A stretch of 64,000 nucleotides of DNA from an uncultured Allomuricauda sp. (GTDB taxonomy: Bacteria > Bacteroidota > Bacteroidia > Flavobacteriales > Flavobacteriaceae). Positions within the stretch are counted from its first letter, which is position 1. Each line of letters starts with the position of its first letter. The stretch covers positions 1,116,001-1,180,000 of the forward strand of contig NZ_CANMUU010000001.1 in NCBI RefSeq assembly GCF_947501165.1. Direction: 5' to 3'. Under the pieces are notes generated by a model. The model did no database searches and was not told the origin of the DNA. It worked only from the letters and a program-made list of their open reading frames with translations. The position numbers were made by a program, and so were the translations under genes. Positions 51,536-60,965 of the stretch are shown here, piece after piece.

Positions 51536-53810
51536 GAAACTACTATGTTCTATTTATTTTGAAAAAACCACTAAACACGGAAGTGGTTCAATGCGGAAGT
51601 TAAAAAGCAATAAAGCGTATCGCATTAAGACTATTTTTACAACAACTATCTTTTTTGGGCTCGCACTAAGTCCAAGTGCACAACAATCGCCAACAGATTC
51701 TTTGGAAGGAAAACAGGTAAACTTAAATGAGGTTGTTGTTTCTGCATCTCGAGTTACCAAAGAGTCTCCGGTTACTTTCTCCAATCTTCAAAAAACCGAA
51801 ATCGCTAAGGTAAATTTGGGTCAAGACATTCCAGTCTTGCTTAATTATTTGCCATCTGTGGTTTCTACTACATTTGATGGTACAGGAGTTGGCTACACAG
51901 ATTTTCGTATTCGCGGTGCCGACAATTCACGAATCAACGTCACCATCAACGGAATTCCATACAACGATGCGGATAGCCAGACCACATTTTTTGTCAACCT
52001 TCAAGATTTTGTCTCTTCTGTAGAGAACATTCAAATCCAAAGAGGTGTGGGAACATCTACCAATGGTGCCGGAGCATTCGGAGCTAGCATCAACATTCTT
52101 ACGGACAACTTGTCTGAAGAAGCCTACGGTCAAATTTCCAACAGTTTTGGCAGCTTCAACACCAGAAAGCATACCGTAAAATTTGGCACAGGTCTGCTCA
52201 ATGATCATTTTGCTTTTTCAGGTAGGCTATCAAGAATTAAATCTGATGGTTATGTAGATCGTGCTTTTTCGGATTTAAGCTCCTATTTTTTGGATGGGGT
52301 ATATAAAGACGAGAATACCCAAATTAAATTACTCGTTTTTGGAGGGGAGGAGATTACAGGACTTTCCTTCGCTGGCTTGGATGCAGCAGGTCTGGAATCC
52401 AATAGGCGTTTTAATTTTGATGGTCTTTATGTGGATAGAGATGGCGTTCAGCGATTTTATGATCGTCAGACCGACAATTATAAACAAGACCATTATCAAT
52501 TGCATTTAACCCAACAATTCGATGATAATTGGAGCGGAAACATCTCTTTTCATTATACCTATGGAAGAGGTTTCTTTGAACAATATGTGGATGATGCTTC
52601 CTTGAATTTTTTCCGTTTGGATGAATTCGATTCAGAAGGTGAGACGGTTACCAACTCAGACTTGATTACACGTCAACACTTGAACAGTGATTTTTACGGC
52701 ACGGTTTTCAGCTTGATTTATAATTCTCCTAAAGTGGATGCTGTTTTTGGTGGGGGATGGAACCGTTACGATGGCGAACAGTTCGGTGAAATTATTGGTT
52801 CGGAATTCGCCATAGTGCCCAATATTCCCAATCGCTTTTTTGAAAATGAAAGTGATAAGAAAGACTTTAACGTCTTCGCAAAAGGAACATTTAAAGTAAA
52901 TGACCAACTATCCCTATTTGGGGACTTACAGGTACGAAATATCAATTATGAGGCTGGAGGCTCATTGTTTGAACCTGGAGCAACCTTGAATGTTGATGAA
53001 ACCTATACTTTTTTCAATCCAAAGGCCGGGGTTACCTACAGTCTTAACCAAAATAATAAACTATATCTCTCTTATGCCCGTGCTAATCGCGAACCGGCTC
53101 GAGTCGATTTTGAAAATGGAAACCCAGAGTCGGAAAGTTTGAACGATTTTGAGCTGGGATGGCGCCACATTACTTCAGATTTCCAGTTGAATACGAATGT
53201 TTATTACTTGGATTTTAGAAATCAATTGGTACTCACAGGTGCTTTAGATGAGGTAGGTTTTCCCATTCGTACAAATAGTGGTAGTAGCTTTCGTTTAGGT
53301 TTGGAGATAGATGCGAATTGGAATATTTCTGATAAGTTTAGTGTTAGACCTAACTTAGCTTTAAGTAGCAACAAAAACCGTGATTTTTTCTTTCAAAGAG
53401 ATGGAGAACTTCAAAATTTGGGCAATACCAATATCTCATTTTCTCCAGAAATCATAGCTGGAAATGTTTTTACATACAGTCCAAATGACAATTGGAGTTT
53501 TAGTTTCTTCTCAAAATATGTAGGGGAACAATTTATGGGGAACATTGATTCACCCGTTTCTCGTTTGGAGGCCTACTTTGTAAATGATTTGAATATCCAA
53601 TATCAGATTACTAGCATTCCAATTGTAAAATCCATAGTGTTTTCAGGTCAAATCAACAACCTATTCGATTTGGAATACGAGAACAACGGTTTCCTTTTCA
53701 CCTTTGATGATGATTTTACCACTCCGGGAACAATCACCACTGTTGAAGGAAATGGATTTTATCCGCAGGCAGGAATAAACTTTTTATTGGGAGCAACCAT
53801 AAACCTATAA
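51534..53810 (+). CDS. TPP-riboswitch-controlled TonB-dependent receptor (thiamine or precursor uptake)
   Basis: A 758-residue outer membrane receptor: signal/anchor region ending in ALSPSAQQ, TonB box region NLNEVVVSASRVTKESPV, plug (about residues 85-200, GVGYTDFRIRGADNSRINVT, VENIQIQRGVGTSTNGAGAF), barrel ending in NFLLGATINL. The TPP riboswitch upstream argues that the substrate is thiamine or a pyrimidine/thiazole precursor. No CarboxypepD_reg domain is present, unlike the other receptors here. The start is ATG 51534, or ATG 51591, which gives a more typical signal peptide (MRKLKSNKAYRIKTIFTTTI). The riboswitch hairpin favours 51534. The next gene starts 2 bp after the stop. Confidence 0.9.
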   Translation: MKLLCSIYFEKTTKHGSGSMRKLKSNKAYRIKTIFTTTIFFGLALSPSAQQSPTDSLEGKQVNLNEVVVSASRVTKESPVTFSNLQKTEIAKVNLGQDIPVLLNYLPSVVSTTFDGTGVGYTDFRIRGADNSRINVTINGIPYNDADSQTTFFVNLQDFVSSVENIQIQRGVGTSTNGAGAFGASINILTDNLSEEAYGQISNSFGSFNTRKHTVKFGTGLLNDHFAFSGRLSRIKSDGYVDRAFSDLSSYFLDGVYKDENTQIKLLVFGGEEITGLSFAGLDAAGLESNRRFNFDGLYVDRDGVQRFYDRQTDNYKQDHYQLHLTQQFDDNWSGNISFHYTYGRGFFEQYVDDASLNFFRLDEFDSEGETVTNSDLITRQHLNSDFYGTVFSLIYNSPKVDAVFGGGWNRYDGEQFGEIIGSEFAIVPNIPNRFFENESDKKDFNVFAKGTFKVNDQLSLFGDLQVRNINYEAGGSLFEPGATLNVDETYTFFNPKAGVTYSLNQNNKLYLSYARANREPARVDFENGNPESESLNDFELGWRHITSDFQLNTNVYYLDFRNQLVLTGALDEVGFPIRTNSGSSFRLGLEIDANWNISDKFSVRPNLALSSNKNRDFFFQRDGELQNLGNTNISFSPEIIAGNVFTYSPNDNWSFSFFSKYVGEQFMGNIDSPVSRLEAYFVNDLNIQYQITSIPIVKSIVFSGQINNLFDLEYENNGFLFTFDDDFTTPGTITTVEGNGFYPQAGINFLLGATINL

Positions 53811-53812
53811 AA

Positions 53813-54721
53813 ATGATAACACTAAAACTTGCGCTGGATTGGACACCGAATATCAATCATATTGGTTTTTTCGTTTCCCAAGAACTGGGATATTACAAAG
53901 AGGAGGGACTTCATGTTGAGCTTTTAAACCCGGGAGACGACAACTATGCAACTACTCCTGCAAAAAAAGTAGAACAAGGAGAGGCTGACATGGCCCTTTG
54001 CCCTTTTGAAAGTATTATTAGTTATCGGACAAAAAAGCAAGCGTTTGATGCGGTTGGAATTGCTACGATTTTTCAAGAAGATTTAAGTGCTATTGTTGTG
54101 CTGGAGGATTCATCTGTAAAAAGACCTAGTGATTTGGACGGAAAAACGTACGCTTCGTACAAGGCTCGATACGAAGATGAGATTGTCCGTCAGATGATAA
54201 TAAATGATGGAGGTAAGGGTGAAATGCATTTGACATATCCTGAGAAACTGGGTATTTGGGCAACATTACTCTCCAAGAAATACGATTCTACATGGATTTT
54301 TATGAATTGGGAAGGGATTCAAGCTCAAGATAAAGGTATTCGATTGCGTACTTTTCGCTTGTCCGATTATGACATTCCCTATGGGTATTCACCAGTTTTA
54401 ATGGCTTCCAAGTCCGCTGTTGACCATTCAAAAGAAGCATACAGTTCTTTCTTAAGAGCTTCGAAAAAAGGATTTGCATATGCAATGGAAAATCCAGAAA
54501 AAGCAGCAAATATTTTAAAGCCTTTTGTTTCTAAAACCGATGCAGACATTGATCTTGTCAAAAGTCAAAAAGAAAGCCTTGTAGCTTATGGACCAATGCA
54601 TCAATGGGGTAAGATGGAAAAAAGTAGAGTGAATGGATTTCTAAAGTGGTTGATGGAGAACAACTTGGAGACTACACCTTTAGTTTATGAGGATTTAGTG
54701 TATCAAGGACTGGAATATTGA
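53813..54721 (+). CDS. NMT1/THI5-like protein without signal peptide (thiamine precursor-related)
   Basis: A 302-residue protein of the THI5/NMT1 substrate-binding fold: LKLALDWTPNINHIGFFVSQ, ELGYYKEEGLHVELLNPGDD, VEQGEADMALCPFESII. It sits 2 bp after the TonB receptor under the same TPP riboswitch. Unlike ABC-binding homologues (ThiY) it has no signal peptide or lipobox, and no upstream in-frame start. Yeast THI5 uses H66 and a CCCFC motif; here the aligned positions read S68 and YGYSP (190-194), so the suicide-enzyme chemistry is not supported. Possible roles are a cytoplasmic pyrimidine binder or enzyme. No ABC permease or ATPase follows. Confidence 0.8.
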   Translation: MITLKLALDWTPNINHIGFFVSQELGYYKEEGLHVELLNPGDDNYATTPAKKVEQGEADMALCPFESIISYRTKKQAFDAVGIATIFQEDLSAIVVLEDSSVKRPSDLDGKTYASYKARYEDEIVRQMIINDGGKGEMHLTYPEKLGIWATLLSKKYDSTWIFMNWEGIQAQDKGIRLRTFRLSDYDIPYGYSPVLMASKSAVDHSKEAYSSFLRASKKGFAYAMENPEKAANILKPFVSKTDADIDLVKSQKESLVAYGPMHQWGKMEKSRVNGFLKWLMENNLETTPLVYEDLVYQGLEY

Positions 54722-54813
54722 TTTTTGTTGGTAGGATGGGCTGAGGAAAGAGTCCTAAAATAGGATTCCTTCAAAAAGGATGCTTTCTTTGTTTTCAGGA
54801 ATCTAAACATACC

Positions 54814-55791
54814 ATGAAAAACAAGAGGATTCGTTGGGGAGTAATTGGTTGCGGAAGCGTAGCGGAGAAAAAAAGCGTTCCGGCCTATCAACAAACGAAA
54901 GGTTTTGAAGTATTCATGGTCATGCGAAGAAACAAAGAAAAAGCCGCAAATTACGCAAGTCGACATGGAATCCCCCAATGGACCACTGATGCAAAAGAGG
55001 TCATTGAAAACCCCAATATCGATGCGGTGTACATAGCCACCCCTCCAGACTCGCATAAACAGTATGGTCTGTGTGTGGCCAAAGCTGGAAAACCTTGTTG
55101 TATTGAAAAACCTATGGCGCCTAGCTATAAAGATAGTTTGGCCATATTTCAAGCTTTTCAAAAGAAGGAATTGCCTTTGTTCGTTGCCTATTACCGCAGG
55201 TCTTTACCACGATTTCTTCAAGTAAAAAAATGGCTCGACACTGAAGAAATAGGAAAAGTGAGACATATTCGCTGGCTAAAGACAAAACCTCCAAACGCAA
55301 TGGATTTAGGTGAGGCATACAATTGGCGAACGGATGCCAAAGTGGCTCCAGGGGGGTATTTTGATGATTTAGCAAGCCACGGGCTGAATCTGTTTACTTT
55401 TTTACTCGGAGAAATTGAAATGGCCAATGGCTTTGCCCAGAACCAAGGGGGATTATATACCGCTTATGATTCGGTAACAGGTTCTTGGGTCCATAAAAAC
55501 GGTATAACCGGTGAGGGGAGTTGGAATTTTTTAACACATCACCGAGAGGATGTTGTTGAGATTTTTGGTTCTAAAGGAAAAATAAGCTTTGCTGTATTGG
55601 ACGAAGCACCTATTATTTTGGAAAATACCTCAGGAAAAAAAGTTCTTGAAATTCCCCATCCACAACATGTCCAAAAATTTCATGCTGAGAACATCAAAAA
55701 CCATTTATGTGGATACGGTACCCACCCATCAATGGGTGAATCAGGATTACATACCAGTTGGGTAATGGACTCTATTTTGGGGACACTTTAG
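54814..55791 (+). CDS. Gfo/Idh/MocA-family oxidoreductase
   Basis: A 325-residue NAD(P)-dependent oxidoreductase. The Rossmann loop is WGVIGCGSVAEKKSVPAY (GxGxxA, about residues 8-25). It has the family motif IDAVYIATPPDSHKQY, the catalytic lysine in the conserved GKPCCIEKPMAPSY, and the C-terminal beta-sheet domain from about 130 with GGYFDDLASHGLNLFTFLLG. These enzymes oxidise or reduce sugars, inositols and similar polyols. It follows the THI5-like gene by 92 bp; it may belong to the thiamine unit or be independent. Substrate unknown. Confidence 0.88.
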   Translation: MKNKRIRWGVIGCGSVAEKKSVPAYQQTKGFEVFMVMRRNKEKAANYASRHGIPQWTTDAKEVIENPNIDAVYIATPPDSHKQYGLCVAKAGKPCCIEKPMAPSYKDSLAIFQAFQKKELPLFVAYYRRSLPRFLQVKKWLDTEEIGKVRHIRWLKTKPPNAMDLGEAYNWRTDAKVAPGGYFDDLASHGLNLFTFLLGEIEMANGFAQNQGGLYTAYDSVTGSWVHKNGITGEGSWNFLTHHREDVVEIFGSKGKISFAVLDEAPIILENTSGKKVLEIPHPQHVQKFHAENIKNHLCGYGTHPSMGESGLHTSWVMDSILGTL

Positions 55792-55913
55792 CATGTCAAC
55801 AGATATAATTTCGCCCCAAAACACAGGAAATAGCAATCAACCAAACATTTCTTTGTTTTACATTCTTGATTTTCACTGTTTTCAGGGAAGTATTTCACTA
55901 TATGGTTTCGGTA

Positions 55914-55972
55914 CTTTGACAACAAAAAATTGTCGAAGCCTTCTACATCAAGTTATTTTTAGCTGCTTCGAC
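55914..55972 (+). promoter_or_regulatory. competing inverted repeats in the leader of the large secreted protein gene
   Basis: The 220-bp gap before the 1329-residue gene holds three related arms: CTTTGACAA (55914-55922), TTGTCGAAG (55930-55938, 9 bp with one wobble to the first) and GCTTCGAC (55965-55972, 8-bp perfect with GTCGAAGC at 55932-55939). The middle arm can pair with only one of the two. Nothing else is visible in this gap. Confidence 0.4.
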
Positions 55973-56011
55973 CACAGTAAATGGTTGACCAATAACCCCA
56001 AACGCTAAAGT

Positions 56012-59000
56012 ATGTTCCGCAGACTCCTTGTAAGTTTACTTTTTCTATTATCCTTTGTTTCTTATGCCCAAACATTAATTCCTGATGCCAATTTTGAGCA
56101 ATTTCTTGTGGATGAAGGAATCGATAGTAACGGATTAACAGGTAATATTTTGAATGCTGATGCTATTGCTGTTACCAACCTTAATGTAACTCGCAATGAT
56201 ATAATTGATTTCGCAGGGTTGGAAGCCTTCACAAATTTGGTCACCTTAAATGCTGGACAAAACCAAGTTCCCACAATTCCCTTAACTACTTTAGTGCTTC
56301 TCGAAGAATTGCGGTTTGCACGAAATACGGCATTGGCCACTTTGGATTTGACTCAGAATGTGGCCTTGAGGGTTTTGGAATTCAATAATGATACAGCCCC
56401 ACCTCTGCTCACTACTTTGGATTTGTCCCAAAACATCAATCTTGAAAACCTGAATGTAAGAACCGTTCGGAGCATTACCTCATTGACCTTACCTGTCACT
56501 GCTACGTTGACCAATATTTCTGTGGCCAACCTCAGTGTCCCAACCATAGATCTTTCACAGTTAACAGGTGATTTAAACTTCAGAATTATAGGAAGTGACG
56601 TAAATGTGACCATTATATATCCCAACAAAAGAGATGCACTCAAAGCTCTAGAATTGAGTAGTATAGATTTTCGGACGGTAGATGTTTCAGAAATGATAGG
56701 TTTGGAACGTTTGGGTTTATTTTCAACCGATGTAGAAACGCTTCTATTGCCCTCAACGACCACTTTGACACGACTGACCGTATGGCATCATGATTTTGGA
56801 TCTTCTTTGGATTTGTCTCCTGCACCAGCTTTGACCAACCTCGATATCAGATTCGCAAAAACAGCACCATTGAACATTGACTTGACCAATAGCGCAGTTT
56901 TACGAGACGTATGGTTGACGCAAAATATGATGAACGCGGTAGATATTACCCAGAATCCGCAACTTACAAGTTTTCGCGTCTACGATAACAACCTCACCAG
57001 TCTGGATGTGACCCAAAATTTGAATTTAAATCGACTGGAAGCTAATCAAAACCAACTTCCAGGTGTTGATTTATCACAAAATCTTGATCTGCAATACCTT
57101 AATTTAAGCCAGAATCAAATTCCAACATTGGATGTTACTAATAATACCGAATTACTGATTCTCGATATAGGAGAAAATCTATTTACCGGCACGGGATTGG
57201 ATTTGACGCAAAACGTAAAGCTGTTTAGCTTAACGGCGGACAACAACCAAATAGAATCGCTGGATATTACCCAAAACACTGAGCTTTCCAGTTTGAACAT
57301 TGCATTCAACCTATTTCCCGGAACAGCTATTTTAGAACAATTTGAAGACCATATAATCGCTGATGGGCGTCTAAGAGGAGCTTTGATTGCAAATAACAAT
57401 TTGCTGTCTGGGCCTCTTCCGGATTTCTTAAGTTTATACGACCCAGCAGTTCAAACGAGGAGGTTTACACTCAAAATAGAGGAAAATCAATTTCATTTTG
57501 GCGATTTTGAAGACCAACATTTAGGTTTGGAGAATTTGACCACCACCCAGTCCATTGGACCATCACCGGATGTAGTGATTCGGGAATATACCTATGCACC
57601 ACAAGCTAAGGTCGATATAATTGAAAACCCTATAAGAAATGCGGGCGAAAGTATCACACTTACCACTACGGTGAGAGGAGCACAAAACCACTACAGATGG
57701 TTCAAAGACGGTGTGGAAATTACGGATGCGCCAGATTCACCAGAATTAGTTCTTAATGATTTGAATACCTGTGACACCGGAGTTTATTACGCTGAAATCA
57801 CAAGTGACCTTGTACCATTTGAAGATGCAAACCCTCCGGGCACCAACGGAAAGAACCTTTTGCTTGTTCGAAATGATATCACGCTTACAGTAAACGCTAC
57901 CAAGGATTGCGTTACCCTGGATATGCCTTTGACCGATGTTCCCGTAAACTCAGGAATTCAATGGAATGACAATCTGGGAGCCTGTGGATATAAAATAACC
58001 ATACGAAATCTTGACACTGGTGTGACGCTGCTGACTGAGGAAAATGTGAATGAGGTTACCGTGTATAATTATCCAAGTAATTTTCCACCCAATACAAATA
58101 TTGGAGTAACTATTACCCCTATTTATGACGATGGTGATTTTACAGGTTGTGTTGAACAATCCTTCAGGACCAGCTCAGCTTTGGTTGCGCCAGAATGTAC
58201 AGAACTATTAGCTCCGACGGATGGAGATGGGAATATTGCTGTAGATCTATCCCAAATAACATGGAACCCCGCTAATGGTGCAGATGAATATACCGTAACG
58301 GTAAGGAGCCCAAGTGCAGCTAATGATATAACCACAACTACAACGGATACTTTTTTGACTTTTTCCAACGATTTTACTCCAGGAGAAGAAGTGACAGTAA
58401 CTATTGTTCCGGAAAATACTATTGATACTGCTTCTGGATGTGGTCCAGAGCGTTTTACTATTGTTTCAGGAATGATTATACCCACACCCCCTGCGTGCAC
58501 CTCACTCTTATCCCCGACTGATGGTGCAACGGATGTAGCAGCGGACCTTTCGGAAATCAGTTGGAGCGCCGTACCCGGGGTAGATGGGTACCGTATCACC
58601 ATAAATGGCAGTACTAGCGATTTGAATGACGAAACAGACTTGGTGGTTACGGGAACTGTGCATGCCTTCTCGAATGATTTTGACAACGGAGAGACGGTCA
58701 CGGTGACGATTGTCCCCTTTATAGGTGCTGTGGATGCCTTGGGATGCATACCAGAGAGCTTTGACATAATTCCTGCGACACCCACGCCCCCTGCCTGCAC
58801 CTCACTTTTATCCCCGACTGATGGTGCAACGGATGTAGCGGCGGACCTTTCTGAAATCAGTTGGAGCGCCGTACCGGGGGTCGATGGGTACCGTATCACC
58901 ATAAATGGCAGTACCAGTGACTTGAACGATGAGACGGACTTGGTGGTTACGGGAACTGTGCATGCCTTCTCGAATGATTTTGACAACGGTGAGACGGTCA

Positions 59001-60001
59001 CGGTGACGATTGTCCCCTTTATAGGCACTGTGGATGCCTCGGGATGTGCCCCAGAGAGCTTTGACATAATTCCTGCGACACCCACGCCCCCTGCCTGCAC
59101 CTCACTTTTATCCCCAACTAATGGCGTAACGGATGTAGCGGTGGACCTTTCTGAAATCAGTTGGAGCGCCGTACCCGGGGTAGATGGGTACCGTATCACC
59201 ATAAATGGCAGTACCAGTGACTTGAACGATGAGACGGACTTGGTCGTAACGGGAACTGTGCATGCCTTCTCGAATGATTTTGACAACGGTGAGACGGTCA
59301 CGGTGACGATTGTCCCCTTTATAGGTGCTGTGGATGCCTTGGGATGCATACCAGAGAGCTTTGACATAATTCCTGCGACACCCACGCCACCTGTTTGCAC
59401 TTCACTTTCCAACCCAATTAATGGAGCTGTGGATGTTCCTATAGACACTTTGATAGAATGGGATGCGGTAATGAATGCTGAGGGATATCGTATTAGAGTT
59501 GGAACCACGGAAGGCGGTACAGAAATTTTTGAAGGAGATGTGGCCCTTTTGACTTCGTATGATCCAGAGGATAATTTTTTATTTGCCACTGAAATATTTG
59601 TAACAATTACACCCTATAATTCAAGCGGGGATGCTATAGGATGTTCTTCGGAAACATTTATTACCATAGAACCTCCTGAAATACCTGAGATTCCAATGGA
59701 ACCTGATGTAGATTCCCTATTTGGTTTTTCACCTGATGGTGATGGAATCAATGAATACTGGGAAATTAATGGAATTGAGAACTATCCAAATAATACAGTC
59801 ACCATTTACAACCGTTGGGGAGATACCGTATTTAAAATGGAAGGGTATGACAACGCTGCGAATGTATTTTATGGCGAAGCCAATCAACTAACGGGTTTGG
59901 GAGCCGGTCAATTACCGGAGGGAACCTATTTCTTTCAGATAAACATTCCAGAAGACCACAACCTGAGAATAACCCAAGGATACGTAGTTCTTAAAAGATA
60001 A
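56012..60001 (+). CDS. large type IX-secreted surface protein: LRR region, Ig-like, FN3-like repeats, gliding/CHU_C C-terminal domain
   Basis: A 1329-residue secreted protein. Signal MFRRLLVSLLFLLSFVSYAQ. Residues about 30-480 are irregular leucine-rich repeats (LDLTQNVALRVLEF, LDVTQNLNLNRLEANQNQLP). About 535-625 is Ig-like (NHYRWFKDGVEITDAPDSPE). About 635-1230 is a run of roughly 100-residue FN3-like modules, three of them near-identical at DNA level. The C-terminus (about 1240-1329: FGFSPDGDGINEYWEINGIE ... GTYFFQINIPEDHNLRITQG) is the gliding motility-associated CHU_C domain, a type B type IX sorting signal. It is therefore exported and anchored outside. The PorP/SprF-like gene starts 4 bp after its stop. 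Confidence 0.93.
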   Translation: MFRRLLVSLLFLLSFVSYAQTLIPDANFEQFLVDEGIDSNGLTGNILNADAIAVTNLNVTRNDIIDFAGLEAFTNLVTLNAGQNQVPTIPLTTLVLLEELRFARNTALATLDLTQNVALRVLEFNNDTAPPLLTTLDLSQNINLENLNVRTVRSITSLTLPVTATLTNISVANLSVPTIDLSQLTGDLNFRIIGSDVNVTIIYPNKRDALKALELSSIDFRTVDVSEMIGLERLGLFSTDVETLLLPSTTTLTRLTVWHHDFGSSLDLSPAPALTNLDIRFAKTAPLNIDLTNSAVLRDVWLTQNMMNAVDITQNPQLTSFRVYDNNLTSLDVTQNLNLNRLEANQNQLPGVDLSQNLDLQYLNLSQNQIPTLDVTNNTELLILDIGENLFTGTGLDLTQNVKLFSLTADNNQIESLDITQNTELSSLNIAFNLFPGTAILEQFEDHIIADGRLRGALIANNNLLSGPLPDFLSLYDPAVQTRRFTLKIEENQFHFGDFEDQHLGLENLTTTQSIGPSPDVVIREYTYAPQAKVDIIENPIRNAGESITLTTTVRGAQNHYRWFKDGVEITDAPDSPELVLNDLNTCDTGVYYAEITSDLVPFEDANPPGTNGKNLLLVRNDITLTVNATKDCVTLDMPLTDVPVNSGIQWNDNLGACGYKITIRNLDTGVTLLTEENVNEVTVYNYPSNFPPNTNIGVTITPIYDDGDFTGCVEQSFRTSSALVAPECTELLAPTDGDGNIAVDLSQITWNPANGADEYTVTVRSPSAANDITTTTTDTFLTFSNDFTPGEEVTVTIVPENTIDTASGCGPERFTIVSGMIIPTPPACTSLLSPTDGATDVAADLSEISWSAVPGVDGYRITINGSTSDLNDETDLVVTGTVHAFSNDFDNGETVTVTIVPFIGAVDALGCIPESFDIIPATPTPPACTSLLSPTDGATDVAADLSEISWSAVPGVDGYRITINGSTSDLNDETDLVVTGTVHAFSNDFDNGETVTVTIVPFIGTVDASGCAPESFDIIPATPTPPACTSLLSPTNGVTDVAVDLSEISWSAVPGVDGYRITINGSTSDLNDETDLVVTGTVHAFSNDFDNGETVTVTIVPFIGAVDALGCIPESFDIIPATPTPPVCTSLSNPINGAVDVPIDTLIEWDAVMNAEGYRIRVGTTEGGTEIFEGDVALLTSYDPEDNFLFATEIFVTITPYNSSGDAIGCSSETFITIEPPEIPEIPMEPDVDSLFGFSPDGDGINEYWEINGIENYPNNTVTIYNRWGDTVFKMEGYDNAANVFYGEANQLTGLGAGQLPEGTYFFQINIPEDHNLRITQGYVVLKR
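58481..59380 (+). repeat. three tandem 300-bp coding repeats
   Basis: Units 58481-58780, 58781-59080 and 59081-59380 are exactly 300 bp (100 residues) and begin with the CCCACxCCCCCTG block. By eye units 1 and 2 differ at about 20 positions and 2 and 3 at about 16. Unit 3 is a mosaic, matching unit 1 in one half and unit 2 in the other. Diverged copies flank the array (about 58181-58480 and 59381-59690). Each unit encodes one FN3-like module. Confidence 0.95.
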
Positions 60002-60005
60002 GCAG

Positions 60006-60929
60006 ATGACCAAACAAAACAATTGTATACTACTCTTACTTCTTTTCTGTGTGTTCTCGTCGGTTTCTGCACAGCAAACACCAACATTTACTGAATACAA
60101 TTACAATCCCTTTATTATCAATTCTGCGTATGCAGGTGCACAACCAGAGGCTGAAGCAACGTTGAGCAATATTGGTTTTGGTAGTGTTGATTTTGAGGGT
60201 GCACCCCGGAGTTTGATGTTTACCTTCAACACGCCTTTGCGTAACGAAAAAGTAGGTTTGGGTGTTGGGATTATTAATGATGAAATAGGGGTGACATCGG
60301 CAACCCAGTTTTTTGCTGCATATTCTTACAAGATTTATCTCAATGACAATGCACAACCCTATTGGAAGGTGTATGATCGTTCCTTTATTTCCTTTGGATT
60401 AAGTGCAGGAGCTTTGATTTATAATCAAGATTTATTGAGCCTGGGCATACAGAACGACCCCAATTTTGCAGAAAACATAAATTCCACTTTGCCCACGGCA
60501 GGAGTTGGTGTTCTCCTAGGGTATGGGAATTTCTTTGCTGGAGTTTCTGCACCCAATATTTTGAGCGGTGCCCTGACCAATCAGGATAATCTCAATATAT
60601 CCCGTCCTTTTTACGGATACACAGGATATCATTTTGTTTTGAATCCATACCAACCTGATTTTATCCTTAAGCCCAGCATGTTGTTCAAATATGAATCGGG
60701 CGCGCCTTTACAAGTAGACACCAATCTTTCCCTCAGCTTTAAAAACGCTATTGAGATAGGAGCTGGTTTTAGAACAAGCAATACATTTAATGCCTTGGCA
60801 GGGTTTTATCTTTTAAAGAATTTTAGAGCTTTGTACAGCTATACGCAAGGAGGTGGAGATTCGCCTTTGCGCAATACCCATGGTATTGTTTTGAGCTATC
60901 GTGGAGGCGGAGGGTATCAAACAAGATAA
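60006..60929 (+). CDS. PorP/SprF-family type IX secretion system membrane protein
   Basis: A 307-residue outer membrane protein with signal LLLLFCVFSSVSAQQ. The PorP/SprF features are YNYNPFIINSAYAGAQPEAE at the start of the mature chain, FNTPLRNEKVGLGVGIINDE and the closing LRNTHGIVLSYRGGGGYQTR. PorP/SprF proteins assist attachment or stabilisation of individual large type B substrates, and flavobacteria encode one copy beside each such gene. The 4-bp gap to the secreted protein here fits that rule. The beginning MTKQNNCILLLLLFCVFSSV is a standard signal start. Confidence 0.93.
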   Translation: MTKQNNCILLLLLFCVFSSVSAQQTPTFTEYNYNPFIINSAYAGAQPEAEATLSNIGFGSVDFEGAPRSLMFTFNTPLRNEKVGLGVGIINDEIGVTSATQFFAAYSYKIYLNDNAQPYWKVYDRSFISFGLSAGALIYNQDLLSLGIQNDPNFAENINSTLPTAGVGVLLGYGNFFAGVSAPNILSGALTNQDNLNISRPFYGYTGYHFVLNPYQPDFILKPSMLFKYESGAPLQVDTNLSLSFKNAIEIGAGFRTSNTFNALAGFYLLKNFRALYSYTQGGGDSPLRNTHGIVLSYRGGGGYQTR

Positions 60930-60965
60930 TATGAATTATATAATTCGTTTTAAATAAACAGCAAA

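Noticed and set aside
53813..54721. Naming the THI5-like gene as HMP-P synthase (THI5) or ThiY
   Set aside because: The THI5 catalytic His and Cys motif are missing, and ThiY needs an export signal and ABC partners, which are absent.
55793..56008. 71-codon frame before the large secreted protein
   Set aside because: No family features, no promoter placement, and the region holds the leader hairpins instead.
58481..59380. CRISPR-like array
   Set aside because: The repeats are 300-bp coding modules in frame, with no short repeat-spacer structure.
58123..59589. Long open frame of 488 codons on the minus strand
   Set aside because: It is antisense to the repeat array of the large secreted protein; its length comes from the repeated in-frame sequence, and the Ser/Thr/Val-rich translation has no signal or family features.
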